From assembly GCA_963971425.1 (NCBI GenBank), contig OZ020516.1, forward strand, positions 13,566,593 through 13,630,592: a stretch of DNA of 64,000 nucleotides. Direction: 5' to 3'. The DNA is from Bryoerythrophyllum caledonicum (lineage: Eukaryota > Streptophyta > Bryopsida > Pottiales > Pottiaceae). Each line of letters opens with the position of its first letter. Positions within the stretch are counted from its first letter, which is position 1. The position numbers and the translations under genes are program-made. A model generated the notes under the pieces. The model did no database searches. It saw nothing but the letters and a program-made list of their open reading frames with translations, and was not told where the DNA came from. Below are positions 1 to 10,680 of this stretch, one piece after another.

Positions 1-11
1 AAGGTTGGAGA

Positions 12-220
12 GGAAGTAGAGGAGTACATAAGTAGAGGTCGCGCTTTAGGTTCTTGGAAGATAGGTTTTCTGTGCGGTTTCTATCTTTGAAAAGGCAAGA
101 TTCTAGCTCTTGTGTGAAGCATTGGAACAGGAAGTAGGGGAGAACATAGCTAGAGGTCGCGCTTTAGGTTCATAGAAGAGAGGTTTCGTGTGCGAGAAAG
201 CAAGAATCTAGCTCTTGGAA
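12..220. repeat. Two-copy tandem duplication (period about 118 bp)
   Basis: A block starting GGAAGTAGAGGAG at 12 recurs as GGAAGTAGGGGAG at 130. Both contain the shared string AGAGGTCGCGCTTTAGGTTC and later a CAAGA(T/A)TCTAGCTCTTG segment. The copies differ by scattered substitutions and a gap, so the duplication is not recent. It lies in the far upstream region of the gene at 1181. Confidence 0.75.
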
Positions 221-1180
221 CATTTTGCGTCATGGTTTGTATTCGAGTGTTAGTCGTGGATTTCATCTTGTTTTGATTTACAAATAGGCGCGCAATTGCA
301 TTTTCAGGCTCTGAATTGTTTAAACTGCATTTAGTAATTTGGCGAGAAATTTTGTTAATTGACATTCAAGAAGCCTTTGTACAGTACTGGAGCCTCTTCT
401 GCCAGCGTTGAATTTGTCTTGTTTCTCGATTGTCGAAATCTTCAATTGGCCGTGGGACGGAGGTGGCTTACACAATCACGTTCTCGTTTGAAATCAAGGA
501 GGTAAGCATTTTTGTTTTTTTTGCCGTTTGAAGTAGATTCAGACAAGAGCAATGTCGAATATCTAGGTTTTCTCATGTATGTCAGCGTCGATGATCATAA
601 GTATTTTTTTCCCTGCCATTTTACCTCCGCTGCATCTTAGTTGCTGATGAATCGTTTGGTTTTATTCCTTATCGGACTAGTAGGTAGCGTCCTTGGATAG
701 TCCCTCACTTCACTTATATTAGCCTCATTTTTATTGCTTTTTATATCTTCCTTTTTCATCCTTTTCTGGAATAACTTCAAATGTTTGTAGTTGTGAAAAC
801 ATCACATGGTATATGAAAATGTCATAAAGGATGTCTTTACAAATAGCTATTATATTGCCAACTGAAAAAGTTCAGGGAAATTCTATACTATGATCTTGCA
901 GCCGTAATCAATCAAAGAATCCAATGTTCTAAGTAATCTATGGTATTATACTGATCGCTAGAACTTGTACCTTTGATCGATTTGTTCATATCTTTTGAAT
1001 GTTCCTAGTTACAGAACATTCATGGAGTTTTATACTCGGTCACGAACTGGAACTTTTTGTCCACTAGGCTTTCCGAGGGAGAACTGCGTTGTTCTTCAAG
1101 ACTTGTGCGTCAATCCGATTCAGTGAGAAAATCCTTCTCATTAAGCTTTGTGAGAAGGGGAGCATTGACGGAGACTCGTA
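221..1180 (+). promoter_or_regulatory. Upstream region and probable spliced 5' leader of the UPF0496 gene
   Basis: No coding frame is convincing here. A good splice donor (GGAG|GTAAGC) lies at about 500-502 and is followed by T-rich, intron-like sequence. CTAG-type acceptors lie near 1068, so a leader intron of roughly 550 bp is plausible. The leader would then continue to the ATG at 1181. The splice model is inference from signals only, and no TATA box is certain. Confidence 0.35.
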
Positions 1181-2245
1181 ATGCCATCGAGAGACGACAG
1201 CAGGGACTTGGCTCTTACAATTGAGGAAGAGTTCAAGAAAATTTATTCGAGTGTATCTTTTACAATGTTCAAGGGCAAAGTGTGTGACTATGACTCCTCC
1301 AGGCCCGAGACTGCATATTTAAGTCCGGACCAAGACGCAGTAAACACGTTCTTCTTAAGAACCGGAGGATTGCTGCGACCTGAAGTACGCAATGCACTGG
1401 AGGCATTCTTCAATAGCACTGTAAAAGCTTGTAAATTGTACCAGGTGTTGCTCAAGGGTATCCACAAAGCGAGGCAGAGCCAAAGCAGCCTAAACCAAGC
1501 ATTGGAGGTTGTTCCTAAGTTGGAGCAAGAAGGAAATATTCCTCGCGATTCTGTGCTAGACGAACTAAACAAATTCGCAGCTTCAGAGAATCCGTTCTCC
1601 CACGAGACACTGGACCAGTTTCAACAGTTGCAAGAGACCTCGGAGCAACTGGAGCGAGAGCTTGGAGGGATGAAACAGACGCTGGACACGAAGCAGCGGA
1701 AAGAGAAAACTCTAAATAAGGTTTTACCATTTCTTCTCATCGCTGCCGGAAGCCCAGTTCTGCTTTGTTTGGCACTTCCTGCTGCGCTGACAGGAATTTT
1801 TGTTTCAAACGTCACTGACCACTTGAGGGGCTGGTGGGGACGTCTTAGCAACGTTAGTGAGCTTCAAGCTCAATGTGCTCAGTTGGACGCAGCCGACAAG
1901 GGAAATTACATCATCATCCACGACTTGATGACGATCAAACGGCTGGTGACACGGTTAAGAAACGATGTGGAGAATAGCAAGAGACGAATAGTATTTTTTA
2001 AAGAAGCCATGCAGGATCATGGAAGCTTGCGTGTGATTGTGCACCAGCTCAGGATCAACACTAAAAACTCGGAACAGCAGATGAAAGATTTTAGTGAGCA
2101 GGTCATGCTGTGCTGCCGGACTATCGGGAAGGCCCGGACGCTTGTGTTTGAGAAAATTACAGGCGAACCATGGGATAACCCTATGCAAATTTTCACTGAA
2201 GATGCCAGCTCCTCAGATGATGATATCCAAAGGGGGCCTGTTTAA
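1181..2245 (+). CDS. UPF0496 (DUF677, At14a-like) family protein
   Basis: This is a 354-residue intronless frame from an ATG. The N-terminal half has the family pattern of a helical segment reading FFNSTVKACKLYQVLLKGIHKAR near residues 77-99. A charged, coiled-coil-like stretch follows at about 145-178. A hydrophobic block at about 180-210 (KVLPFLLIAAGSPVLL onward) could span or insert in a membrane. A second helical half leads to an acidic tail (EDASSSDDD). Length and order match the plant UPF0496 family (usually 350-400 residues), whose Arabidopsis member At14a has been linked to membrane-cytoskeleton contact; the biochemical role is not known. No operon-like context applies. The start is chosen because it is the first ATG of the frame and the family similarity begins within 60 residues. 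Confidence 0.75.
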   Translation: MPSRDDSRDLALTIEEEFKKIYSSVSFTMFKGKVCDYDSSRPETAYLSPDQDAVNTFFLRTGGLLRPEVRNALEAFFNSTVKACKLYQVLLKGIHKARQSQSSLNQALEVVPKLEQEGNIPRDSVLDELNKFAASENPFSHETLDQFQQLQETSEQLERELGGMKQTLDTKQRKEKTLNKVLPFLLIAAGSPVLLCLALPAALTGIFVSNVTDHLRGWWGRLSNVSELQAQCAQLDAADKGNYIIIHDLMTIKRLVTRLRNDVENSKRRIVFFKEAMQDHGSLRVIVHQLRINTKNSEQQMKDFSEQVMLCCRTIGKARTLVFEKITGEPWDNPMQIFTEDASSSDDDIQRGPV

Positions 2246-3704
2246 AGCCCTCACGGACGACAATACATAACTTCTTAATGTACAAGCATCACACAAGCAT
2301 CCGGTTACAGGCTCTCCAATCCAAGTGAGTACTACGCCCACATTTGGTGTATGCCAATTGGATTCCAGTTGCTTAACATGGAGGCTGAATCTTCCATACA
2401 GGTATGAAATCTTGCAATAAATGCTTTGGAACTGATGAATGGGTCTCTGTTGTCTGGGGTTTCTTCGGCAAATATCCTACTCAGCTTCACTGGCCAAGTA
2501 TAAAAATGTCAAATAGACCCATTCATACTTGTGAATCCCTTCATCACATACCTTCATCACATTGCCAACCAAACATAAAAAAATTGGACGAACCAACATG
2601 ACTGTATCTGATGGTTGATCAGGTGAAATTGTACAGTTCAAGCCCATGGAAAACAACGAGCTGTACGGGGTAAGTTTCTTTCCAATTGGGTAAGAACTGA
2701 TGATGATTGCTCTTCATAGTAAGTGACCACATCTGCTTTAATTAATTTTGCCCTCCCTCAGTTTTGTAAGACTCATTCCAACAGATTTCAACATGAATTA
2801 TGATAAGGTGAGTAGGGCATGGGTGTTAGAAAGTTAACCAACTTGGAGACATGACACAACTGTAGTTACAGACCTTTCATATTTTACGTACTATTTTCAA
2901 GATGTTCTTAGTAGGCAAGTCAATTTGGTCATTAAAAAACAAGAAAATAAGAAAGCTCCTCCGCATTGTTGGGTGAGTAACTATAATGGTTGCTAGTGGT
3001 GTGAACACAAATTATATGCATCCAAGCTAAATGCTGAATGATGTGCATTGGTCATCCATGCTATGTGACCTTCAAGACTTGCTCATACCAACTTGAATCA
3101 ATATATGGGAACCAGGTTTTGCTACACTCATCATGGCCAAAGCAACTTTGATGGAAATGTATTCCTCAAGTCTGCCATAACTACCAATTTCAATCAAATT
3201 TCAAGTAGTTGGATGACGGTGCACAGCAGAAAAGCATGAGAGGTTGGTATGTCGCTTGTCCACAAATTTGTGAGGCAGTGATTGTGTTGTGAAAGGGTTG
3301 GCATAAAGATGAAGTTACCTCTAGATGTTTATACTAAAAGTGGAATGTGCTCTCCAAATTATGAATGACCTCTACATGTGTGTTGCAAAAAGATAGATAA
3401 TCTTTCAACAATGAACGGATGAAATAATGTCTGTTGATAAGAATTCAATCACGAAGGAGCTTACTAAAAGCTAAGCAATCTTTCCCTAAGAGTTTTAAAA
3501 TGCATTTATCTACAGCAATGGCTACGTTGCACAAGAATGCCCAGATTGTGGATTGTTAGGACTTTTTCTCCCAAAAGAAAGGGTTAACCTTTTAAAGACA
3601 AGGCCTAGAGCAACCATGGGCGGAATGTATGTGTTGCCCTGATGATGGATAACATAATCTACGACCCTTATAGATTGTGCCCATGATTGCTCCATGCCTT
3701 GTCC
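2246..3704. other. Intergenic, no recognisable gene
   Basis: This holds the 3' flank of the UPF0496 gene and then AT-rich sequence with several donor-like GTAAG/GTGAG strings but no sustained coding frame. A 65-codon frame at 2404-2601 has no recognisable content and is not called. I see no RNA gene or clear terminal repeat. Confidence 0.4.
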
Positions 3705-3708
3705 TTAA

Positions 3709-4420
3709 CCCTTAAACGCCAAAGCAGCCAAAAATTGGCTTCTCGGATGACATTGTTGGATGATAATCAACGTAAACAACTCTTTTTCATCCAGTTTTTT
3801 TTAGGAGAGTTCCTCGTATGTACAAGCATTAGATGATGATGAAACTGGCCTCATTGAGGTAATCATGTTTTATCTAAGAAAGAAAATGCTTGTCACACGG
3901 ATCTCAATACTGTGAAATTGAGAAACTTCTAGCTTTAGCTCTAGATCTGAATTCAAGCCATCAAAATGATGTTTTTTGAATTCGAGTCCAACTAATGAAA
4001 TGAAGCTAATGATGTCTAGTTTTCATACCATCTTGAAAATAAAATAAAAACGTAAAATTGAATAAGTTATTGCAATTTGAACTTGGACCTATAACCGTGG
4101 TTCTAATTTTAGCGGAACACGGAACTTTCATTTACACCACAAGTTTTGGCACTATAATGTCCACATTTGGTGAAATTTTCAGAATTTTTTAACATAATTT
4201 GTACTTATTATGAATTTTCTTCACTTTTTCTTCAGAAAATCACAATGAATTCAAATTTCCACAAAAAAATCTGTGATTTTGTAACATAACTGAGACATAT
4301 GATCTCATCTTTGAAAAAAAAAAATTAAAAATTCCACATACATTTGATGAGAAACTAGAGCATACAGTTGAATGAAAATTTAGATCGATGCCACGGTCAT
4401 AGGCTCTGTCGTTTAAGGGT
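3709..4420. mobile_element. TTAA-bounded inverted-repeat element, non-autonomous
   Basis: The left end reads CCCTTAAACGCC directly after TTAA (3705-3708). The right end reads GTCGTTTAAGGGT directly before TTAA (4421-4424). The ends are inverted repeats of about 11-12 bp. The interior is AT-rich with no open frame. TTAA target duplication plus CCC/GGG ends is the pattern of piggyBac-type elements, but no transposase is present, so the superfamily call is inference. Its right TTAA is also the left TTAA of the next element. Confidence 0.55.
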
Positions 4421-4424
4421 TTAA

Positions 4425-4639
4425 CCCCTAAAGGACCAGAGTCTCCTTCGGGAGGATTCCTTGATTTTTGGGCACGTTCCTGAAATTCGAAAAAAAATCA
4501 ACTTTCTCTGAAATTTTTATTCTAGATTGCCTTTGATAAGAGCTTCGTGGACTTATTTTTATTTTATTTTTTGGACTTGTGGTTTGAAAGTTAGTACCAC
4601 TTATGGTTTTTGAGGGAAATTGTCAAGAAACTTTAGGGG
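4425..4639. mobile_element. Short TTAA-bounded element, CCCCTAAAGGACC family
   Basis: The element begins CCCCTAAAGGACCAGAGTC after TTAA (4421-4424) and ends AAACTTTAGGGG before TTAA (4640-4643). At 215 bp it is the shortest of several copies in this window with matching ends. The left 60 bases match the copy at 39187 closely, so this is an internal-deletion derivative. Confidence 0.6.
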
Positions 4640-4643
4640 TTAA

Positions 4644-5260
4644 GGGTTAAGAACACACACTTCGTTCTCTAGAAAATCAATGGCTCTCCTTACAACTTGC
4701 ACTTTGCTAACCTTGGATTGATCAATCATGACTGAGAGTACTGTACCTGTTCCAAACATGTTTCACATGGTTAGTGCCCCCATATCATTACATGAAAAGC
4801 TTGCAAGTGAAGCTATAGAATGTTCTACCGCAGTGGAGCAACAACTGTAAAGTTAGCAGATTCAACCATTCCACACTGGGAAGGTTATCAAATACATGTA
4901 CTAGTTCAACTATATTCAGATGTATTTGCTGTATACATGTAGTTAGATGTACTAGTACACATTGTACTCTAGTTCTTGATGACATCGCTATTTTTTTATT
5001 TTTTTTTATTTTGGCTGAGTTCCTCCTTTGTGGCTTCTCTCCACCTCACTCAATCATGTATTAGGGCGTATTTGGAGTATGGAGTACAACTAAATATATG
5101 GAATATGAATACATGTATTTTGTACTTGATAACCTTGACTGATGGGGATGAGCATAACCGTTAGAGTGTATTTGATCACTAGTCAATTAGATGCAGTTGA
5201 GCATAACCTTTAGATGTATTTGATAGCTAGTGTTACCTCAGAGTGTTCACCTAGGATCAT
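4644..5260. other. Intergenic, AT-rich, no gene
   Basis: No coding frame of value. The stretch has repeated short words such as GATGTA, TACATGTA and ATTTGATA at 4900-5220, suggesting decayed simple repeats. Confidence 0.35.
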
Positions 5261-5471
5261 CATGTCACAATTTCATGTCGCACCACATGAGTTGGCCGGC
5301 TATACGGTGACGTAACAATTCCTCACACATGTTGTAGTCAAAATACTTGCAACGCGGAAACAACGTCATGTCACAATTTGATGTCCCACCACGCGCATTA
5401 GCTGGCTACACGGTGCCGTAACAATTCTCACACATGTTATGGTCAAAATTCTTGCAAAGCGGGAACAACAT
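5261..5471. repeat. Tandem duplication, 106-bp unit
   Basis: Two units both starting CATGTCACAATTT lie at 5261 and 5367. They share GTAACAATTC(C)TCACACATG and a terminal GCGG(A/G)AACAAC. Roughly ten to fifteen differences separate them. A partial third start, TCATGACGCAAC, follows. Confidence 0.75.
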
Positions 5472-5656
5472 TTCATGACGCAACCTCGCTCCACCAATGA
5501 ACTCTGACTGTAGCTGCACTACACCCATACCCATGGCTTGCAATGTACCTATATTCAACATAACACACACCGATCCAAGTCTACAAATGATTCCAATCAT
5601 TTAGGATGAAATAGAGTACCAAATAACTACAAGAGAAACAAACTACTTTAAAAGTG

Positions 5657-5845
5657 ATGTTTAGTGTATCCACACTATTTGATTAATAAATGTTCTAAAT
5701 TTTTTACTCTTGAAGAATATTTTTTATCAACTATGTCTACAATGAGCCACCTCTTTGAGTAGTATATGTGCTCTCTGTAAAAACATTCATTAAAAGTATA
5801 GAACGATAGCACTTCAAAATCATATAGTGTGGGTACACTAAACAT
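5657..5845. mobile_element. Fold-back MITE
   Basis: The left end ATGTTTAGTGTATCCACAC is mirrored at the right end by GTGGGTACACTAAACAT, giving an inverted repeat of about 20 bp around a 150-bp AT-rich core. There is no coding capacity. A diverged relative lies in an intron at 54327-54487. Confidence 0.65.
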
Positions 5846-6252
5846 TGTTTTTGGTGTACTGTAGTCAACAAACATAGGCTTTGAAGATCTAAATCTATAT
5901 AAAAAATCATATCGAAATTTTTATTGAATCTTTATCTTGATTATACTCATCTTTATCTTTAACAATATCGGTATAAAAGTTTTTTGTGAAGCAAGGTAAA
6001 AGATACCAAGAGTATTGACATCTTTTCTCATTTTGGTTAATTAAAAAAATGGTAAATAGTTGCTAAATGATTCTAATAAATTTGAAAAGAAAAATGGCAG
6101 CTAAAATTTATGGTACAACATGAGCTCTCCTTCTTCATTACTAAAGGAAGTTAGAATTTGAATTTAAAGACCACTAAGCTCTTCCATTGATTAAATAAGA
6201 ACTCTAATCACAGACCACCAACCTTATCTATCGATGTAGTAATACTTATTAA

Positions 6253-7150
6253 CACCCAAAGAACCACTTCCCCTAGGAAGTACGTTTTTCATTTTGGGCA
6301 CGTTAGTATGGTCTCAATTTTAACCAATTTTTTTAAAAATTCTTATAGACATGTGGCATAGTAGTGGCTTTGTGGGAATGTAATTATTTTTCACACGGGA
6401 TTTTTTAAAATAAAAAATAAAAATTATGCTATTCTAAGTGCAAAACTATGACTTTGGATAGCTCCAAATTTTTTGCTACAAGTTTATATTGGCATTAAGA
6501 TTTTTTTGTACAAATAAATAATATTATTTTCTTTGATATTGTCCTAAAAATATATTTTCCTTAGTATAAAGAAGCATTTCAACCAAAGTCAAACATTTCC
6601 ACACATTGTCACACATTATTGAGCACGGTACCAAAAAAACTTATTCTTTTGTACTGTACATAACAATCAAGATCTTGTTTTTTTTTTAAAAAATCCTCCG
6701 CTGCTAGATGTGGTACAAACATTTTTATAGGCTATTTGGATTCTCATTTGAAGACATATATAGTTCACAAAGAAATAAAATGTGTAAAGGTAATTTCTAA
6801 GCTTCCACTTCTTGCAGAATGTATATGAATATGTTACACCCCTTCTCTACCTCATAAAGTTGGTGACCAAGGAACTAATATCATGTTCAACATGATGGTA
6901 TAAAATTTAGACCTTACGTAGTGCAAAAAACTAGACACCAAGTGAAGTTAGACACTCTGCTAATCCTCCCAACATAGGGTCCTCCACTTCAAACCCTTTC
7001 ATGTATTGCAAACACTATAATCTTTCAATCCATGTGATCAAATCTTGTGAGCATCTCATTCAGGACCTCTTCATTTAGATCCTACTATTAGAATTACAAA
7101 CAGAAATAGAAGGTTTTGTTTCCTTCCCCACGTTGTACACTAGGGAAAAA
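6253..7150. mobile_element. Degenerate copy of the CCCCTAAAGGACC TTAA family
   Basis: A TTAA at 6249-6252 is followed by a weak match to the family start. The inner landmarks are clear: TTTTGGGCACGTT, GTGGCATAGTAGTGGCTT, TTATGCTATTCTAA, and an ACACATT..GAGCACGGTACCAAAAAAACTT string. The same landmarks occur in order in the copies at 41791 and 60399. The right end is eroded, so the end coordinate is approximate. Confidence 0.45.
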
Positions 7151-7180
7151 AAAAAACGGTAACATATCAAATAAAAAAAA

Positions 7181-8129
7181 GAGAAGTGTCGTATTAGAGA
7201 TCATTGGGCGACAACTTAACTTTTAAACAACCCAACAAACATGACAAAAACCGGAGAGGCACCACCAAACAAAAACCCCTCCCATACACTCCATATATTG
7301 GCCATGTGTTATTATAAGGGAACATGCCACCCAAGATATAATAATATCCCAAGACTAGAGTCCAAAAACACAGCGGAAAGACCCATTCCCAACATAACTT
7401 TAAAGCTTTGGCCCCAAGAATAGAAAGTCAAACATGTGTGACCGACACTGGAAACCGACAGGACCTCAAACGGGATCCTCAAATAAAATCAAGACCTCAA
7501 ATAGGGTCCTCAAATCGAAATCAAGACCTCGAAGGAGGACATCGGTCTCTTACAATTCCGACGTCGGGACCTCAAACCCGGGGAGATCAAATCAAGACCT
7601 CGAAGTCCCTTACAAATCCGACTTCGGGACCGCAAATAAGGAGATGGACCCGGGACCTCTAATTGAGACCTCGGCAGGAGGGGCGTCTTCTTCACCACCG
7701 CTCTCCGACGGCCTTCGCCACTCCTCCGCCACTCCTCCGCCCTCCTCTACTTCTTCTCCGTTTTTGATCCATCCCGGCCCTTGGATTCGGATTCCTTGTT
7801 CTCCTGCGGTGAAATTGAGGTCTGGGGTGTGTGATTCGGTCCAGAATTGATGCTGTTTGGTTGGGTTTTGGGAATGCTCTGGGAGTTGCGGGAGTTGTCG
7901 TGGCGGATTGTGGGGCAAGAATCTTGGTGGTGAGTGGAGTAGTTTGCCGCAATTGAGGCGGGGTCGGTTTGTAGGTGTGGGAGATATTGCTTGTTCGGAA
8001 CGGTTCTATGAGGAGGGGCCGGGGTTTGAGTGCATGTCAATGCTCCAGTTTAGCTTCCGTGTGAGGAGCAAGGGGTTTAGATTTCGCGGTTGAGAGGGAT
8101 TGTGAGCACGTGGTTTTAGGAGGCGCGAG
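7181..8129 (+). promoter_or_regulatory. Upstream region of the BPS1-like gene
   Basis: The last 950 bp before the ATG shift from AT-rich repeat to GC-richer sequence. It includes an imperfect direct repeat (below) and, from about 7660, a GC-rich probable leader. A 138-codon frame at 7434-7850 and several minus-strand frames are by-products of the low-complexity composition and are not called. Confidence 0.3.
7460..7660. repeat. Imperfect direct repeats with AATCAAGACCTCGAAG core
   Basis: The string AAATCAAGACCTC(G)AA occurs at about 7486, 7518 and 7589. The last two are followed by TC(T/C)CTTACAA(T/A)TCCGAC and CGGGACC, giving a period near 71 bp. Confidence 0.6.
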
Positions 8130-9206
8130 ATGGCGCAGGAAGGATCTCACTCGTTGTTCTCCATGAGAGGTCATTTTTCGCTGCACCGGTCCGGCAGCGG
8201 CAGTGCTGCGGTGCGGCAGGAGCGGCACCCCGTGCTGCAGGAGTTTGAGAGCAAATTGGTGGAGAAGTTCGACGCGCTGAAGGAGGCGGGGGAGGAGCTC
8301 GGGTTTCTGAGCATCGACTGGCTGCTGCAGGCGCTCTCGGTGGTTCTAAGCACGCACGCCAACGTGGAGGCGCTCATCCCGAATCTGACGTTCCCGCTGA
8401 GTAACCGCGACGACAAGTGGGTGGACGAGTATCTGGACGACAGCGCGAAGCTGCTGGACGTGTGCAATGTGCTCAAGGAGGGCATCGTGGACCTGAACGA
8501 GTACCAGATGCTGGTGCAAGTCGCCATCCGCAACTTGCAGGGGGGAAAGGACGGCAGCAGCTACTACCGCGCGCGCAACGCGCTCCTGGATTGCATGGGC
8601 GCGATCAAGAAGAAGGACACGGAGTATCGGCAGGGCTACGCGAAATCGAAGCTGGAGAGCTGCAGCTCCATGCTGCGCACCATGGGGGAGAAGCTGGTCA
8701 ACCCCAAGGCCATGGAGGCCGTCCGCGGCAACGGCTTCCTCAACGCCATTTACGGCGCCAAAGTCACCACCATCTTCCTGTGCGGCCTCGTCGTCATCGC
8801 GCTCGCGTGCAAGCCCCGCCGCCCGCTCGTCAACCTGCACGTCTCCAGCCAGTGCCTCTGGTCCTCCTCTCTCCTCAGCCTGCAGCAGCGCGTCAAGGAG
8901 GAGACCGACAAGCGCAAAACCAAGGGCTCCATCGCACTCCTCGGCGAGCTCGACACCGTCGACCTGCTCGTGCGCCGCTTGCACGCCGTCGTGGACAAGA
9001 AGCTCAACACCTCCGCAAGCAGCGCGTTCTTCAACACCTCCGAGGCCGACGAGCTCCGCAGCTTGGTGGCGTCCCTCGCCGCTGCCTCGGAGAATCTCGG
9101 CCGCGGCTTGGCTCCTCTCGAAGAGTGCGTCAACGAGCTCTTCCGCCTCCTCATCGCCAGCCGAATTGCACTTCTCGACATCCTCAGCTCCTCCAAGGAG
9201 AAGTAG
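8130..9206 (+). CDS. BPS1/BYPASS1-like protein (DUF793 family)
   Basis: This 358-residue single-exon protein starts at an ATG preceded by a GC-rich leader. The plant BPS1 family pattern is clear: FESKLVEKFDAL near residues 35-46, SIDWLLQALSVVLSTH near 63-78, LPLSNRDDKWVDEYLDDSAKLLDVCN-type text near 88-114, then LKEGIVDLNEYQMLVQVAI. A hydrophobic segment at about 209-229 (TTIFLCGLVVIALACK) matches the family membrane-associated region, followed by a helical C-terminal half ending SSSKEK. In Arabidopsis, BPS1 restrains a root-derived mobile signal; the molecular activity is unknown. Coding GC is far above that of the flanks. The last roughly 100 bases are repeated twice downstream (see the repeat entry), so the 3' end may exist in alternative forms. 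Confidence 0.85.
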   Translation: MAQEGSHSLFSMRGHFSLHRSGSGSAAVRQERHPVLQEFESKLVEKFDALKEAGEELGFLSIDWLLQALSVVLSTHANVEALIPNLTFPLSNRDDKWVDEYLDDSAKLLDVCNVLKEGIVDLNEYQMLVQVAIRNLQGGKDGSSYYRARNALLDCMGAIKKKDTEYRQGYAKSKLESCSSMLRTMGEKLVNPKAMEAVRGNGFLNAIYGAKVTTIFLCGLVVIALACKPRRPLVNLHVSSQCLWSSSLLSLQQRVKEETDKRKTKGSIALLGELDTVDLLVRRLHAVVDKKLNTSASSAFFNTSEADELRSLVASLAAASENLGRGLAPLEECVNELFRLLIASRIALLDILSSSKEK

Positions 9207-9557
9207 CATTTTCGGCTGCGGCGTGGCTCCTCTCGAAGAGCTCTTCCGCCTCCTCATCGCCAGCCGAATCCTGCTTCTCTCATCTTGGTGGTGCACCTCA
9301 GCCTTGGATTCGTCTTCACAAATCCACATCAAAGGTGTGATATCTAATCTTCTCGACATCCTCAGCTCCTCCAAGGAGAAGTAGCATTTCGGCTGCGGCT
9401 TGGCTCCTCTCGAAGAGCTCTTCCGCCTCCTCATCGCTTCTCTCTCAGCTTGGTGGTGCACCTCAGCCTTGGATTCATCTTCATAAATTCATATAAAAGG
9501 TGTGATATCTAATCTCCTCGACATCCTCAGCTCCTCCAAGCCTGAGAAGGAGTAGCT
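9107..9557 (+). repeat. Three tandem copies of the BPS1-like gene's 3' coding end
   Basis: GGCTTGGCTCCTCTCGAAGAG at 9106, a GGCGTGG variant at 9223 and a third copy near 9399 each lead through CTCTTCCGCCTCCTCATCGC to CTCGACATCCTCAGCTCCTC and a stop. Copies two and three carry an extra block of about 70 bp (TTGGTGGTGCACCTCAGCC to GGTGTGATATCTAAT) between the two halves that copy one lacks. The repeat therefore covers coding sequence plus stop plus spacer. Confidence 0.85.
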
Positions 9558-10680
9558 GATTTTTGAGGTGATGTTCCATTCCATTTTCTTCATTCTTATT
9601 GGGAGGTTAGGGGTTTTACCGACCATTGTTATCATCATCCTGAGACCTTGTATACTATCAATTAGGTGGTCTCACCTGCTTGGTGCACTGGCACATTTAC
9701 AGGAAGCAGGTAGTCTTATGATTCCACATGTACTCATAGAATGGAACTCCTCTTAGTGCTGTTCCTGCTGGTGAGGGTTCATGTATACTATGTTGCAGAT
9801 TGTCCATTATGGGAGACATGCCTGTGACTATCATCTAATATCATATGAGATTAGAGACATCCGCAACCATCAGTACTGTGGCCAGCATTGTCGTGAGTAT
9901 GGTGATCAATGTGGTCATGAGCACGTGAGCAGTGTGGTCGTGACTATGGTGGCGAGTTCCATTGGGAGCTTCCTTGGGAGTCTGATTGGGCATGATGCTT
10001 GATGGTCCCCATACAGTAAAACGCTCAACATCCATGGGAGTGTGGATGGTCCTTAAGCAGTAAAATTCTTCTAGTATTTGCATTTACAATTTCACAAATT
10101 TCAAACATTTATCTCCATTACCGGGACGAGCAAACCTTGCCGGTATTCGGTTTGAGAAAAACTTGGAGGCATTTGGTGTGAGCAAAACTTGCAGGCATTT
10201 GGTGTGAATGGGCTTGGCTGTGTACATACTTCACCTCTAATCTGAAGCGTAAAAAATTTCCAGACGTGATACTCCTTTTTTACTTCTCATGATAGAGTTT
10301 GACTTGGGTGATTGGAGTATACCAAGGTTGACTTGCCGGTGAAGGCAGTCTGCTGCAACTGCTCAATAATGCAGCAGGTCCGCTCTGGATTTGCCTAAAT
10401 ACCCCGGTGAGCGTTGCAGCAAGCCTCAGGCTTGGAAGGGTTGGTACAAAACCGGCCCCTATTTTTATGTTGGAGGGGGCTCTATTTGATCATTGGGGGG
10501 GCCATCTAGGGTAATATGAGGCCACATGTCCCAATTTTAGCAAAAAAGTTTCCAAAAAAAGCCTCTAGAGCCCCGAAAGTTAAAAGGCCAAAAAAATGGA
10601 CCACCGGAGGTTGAGGCTTGGTGCAACGCTTGACCAAGGTAAATAGGGAGATCCGTCTGCTTTGGCCCTTGAATCCTTAA
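9558..10680. other. Intergenic, 3' flank of the BPS1-like gene
   Basis: No gene recognised. A short direct repeat GGCATTTGGTGTGA(G/A) with AAAACTTG is at about 10140-10210. From about 10438 there is a GGGTTGGTACAAAACCGGCCCC start that resembles GGGGTGGGATAAAACCTGGCC at about 22598, so a dispersed repeat may begin here. Confidence 0.35.

Noticed and set aside
7434-7952. Overlapping frames of 80-140 codons before the BPS1-like gene
   Set aside because: They fall on imperfect direct repeats and a GC-rich leader, with no recognisable domain and mutually conflicting frames.
8346-9461. A 371-codon minus-strand frame opposite the BPS1-like gene
   Set aside because: It is a by-product of the GC-rich coding strand of the BPS1-like gene. 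Its content (Arg/Glu/Ala-rich, no known motif) is typical of antisense translation, and the + strand frame has clear family similarity.
9781-10002. A 73-codon His/Cys-containing frame downstream of the BPS1-like gene
   Set aside because: No domain match, and the reverse frame is equally open. No splice or leader evidence.
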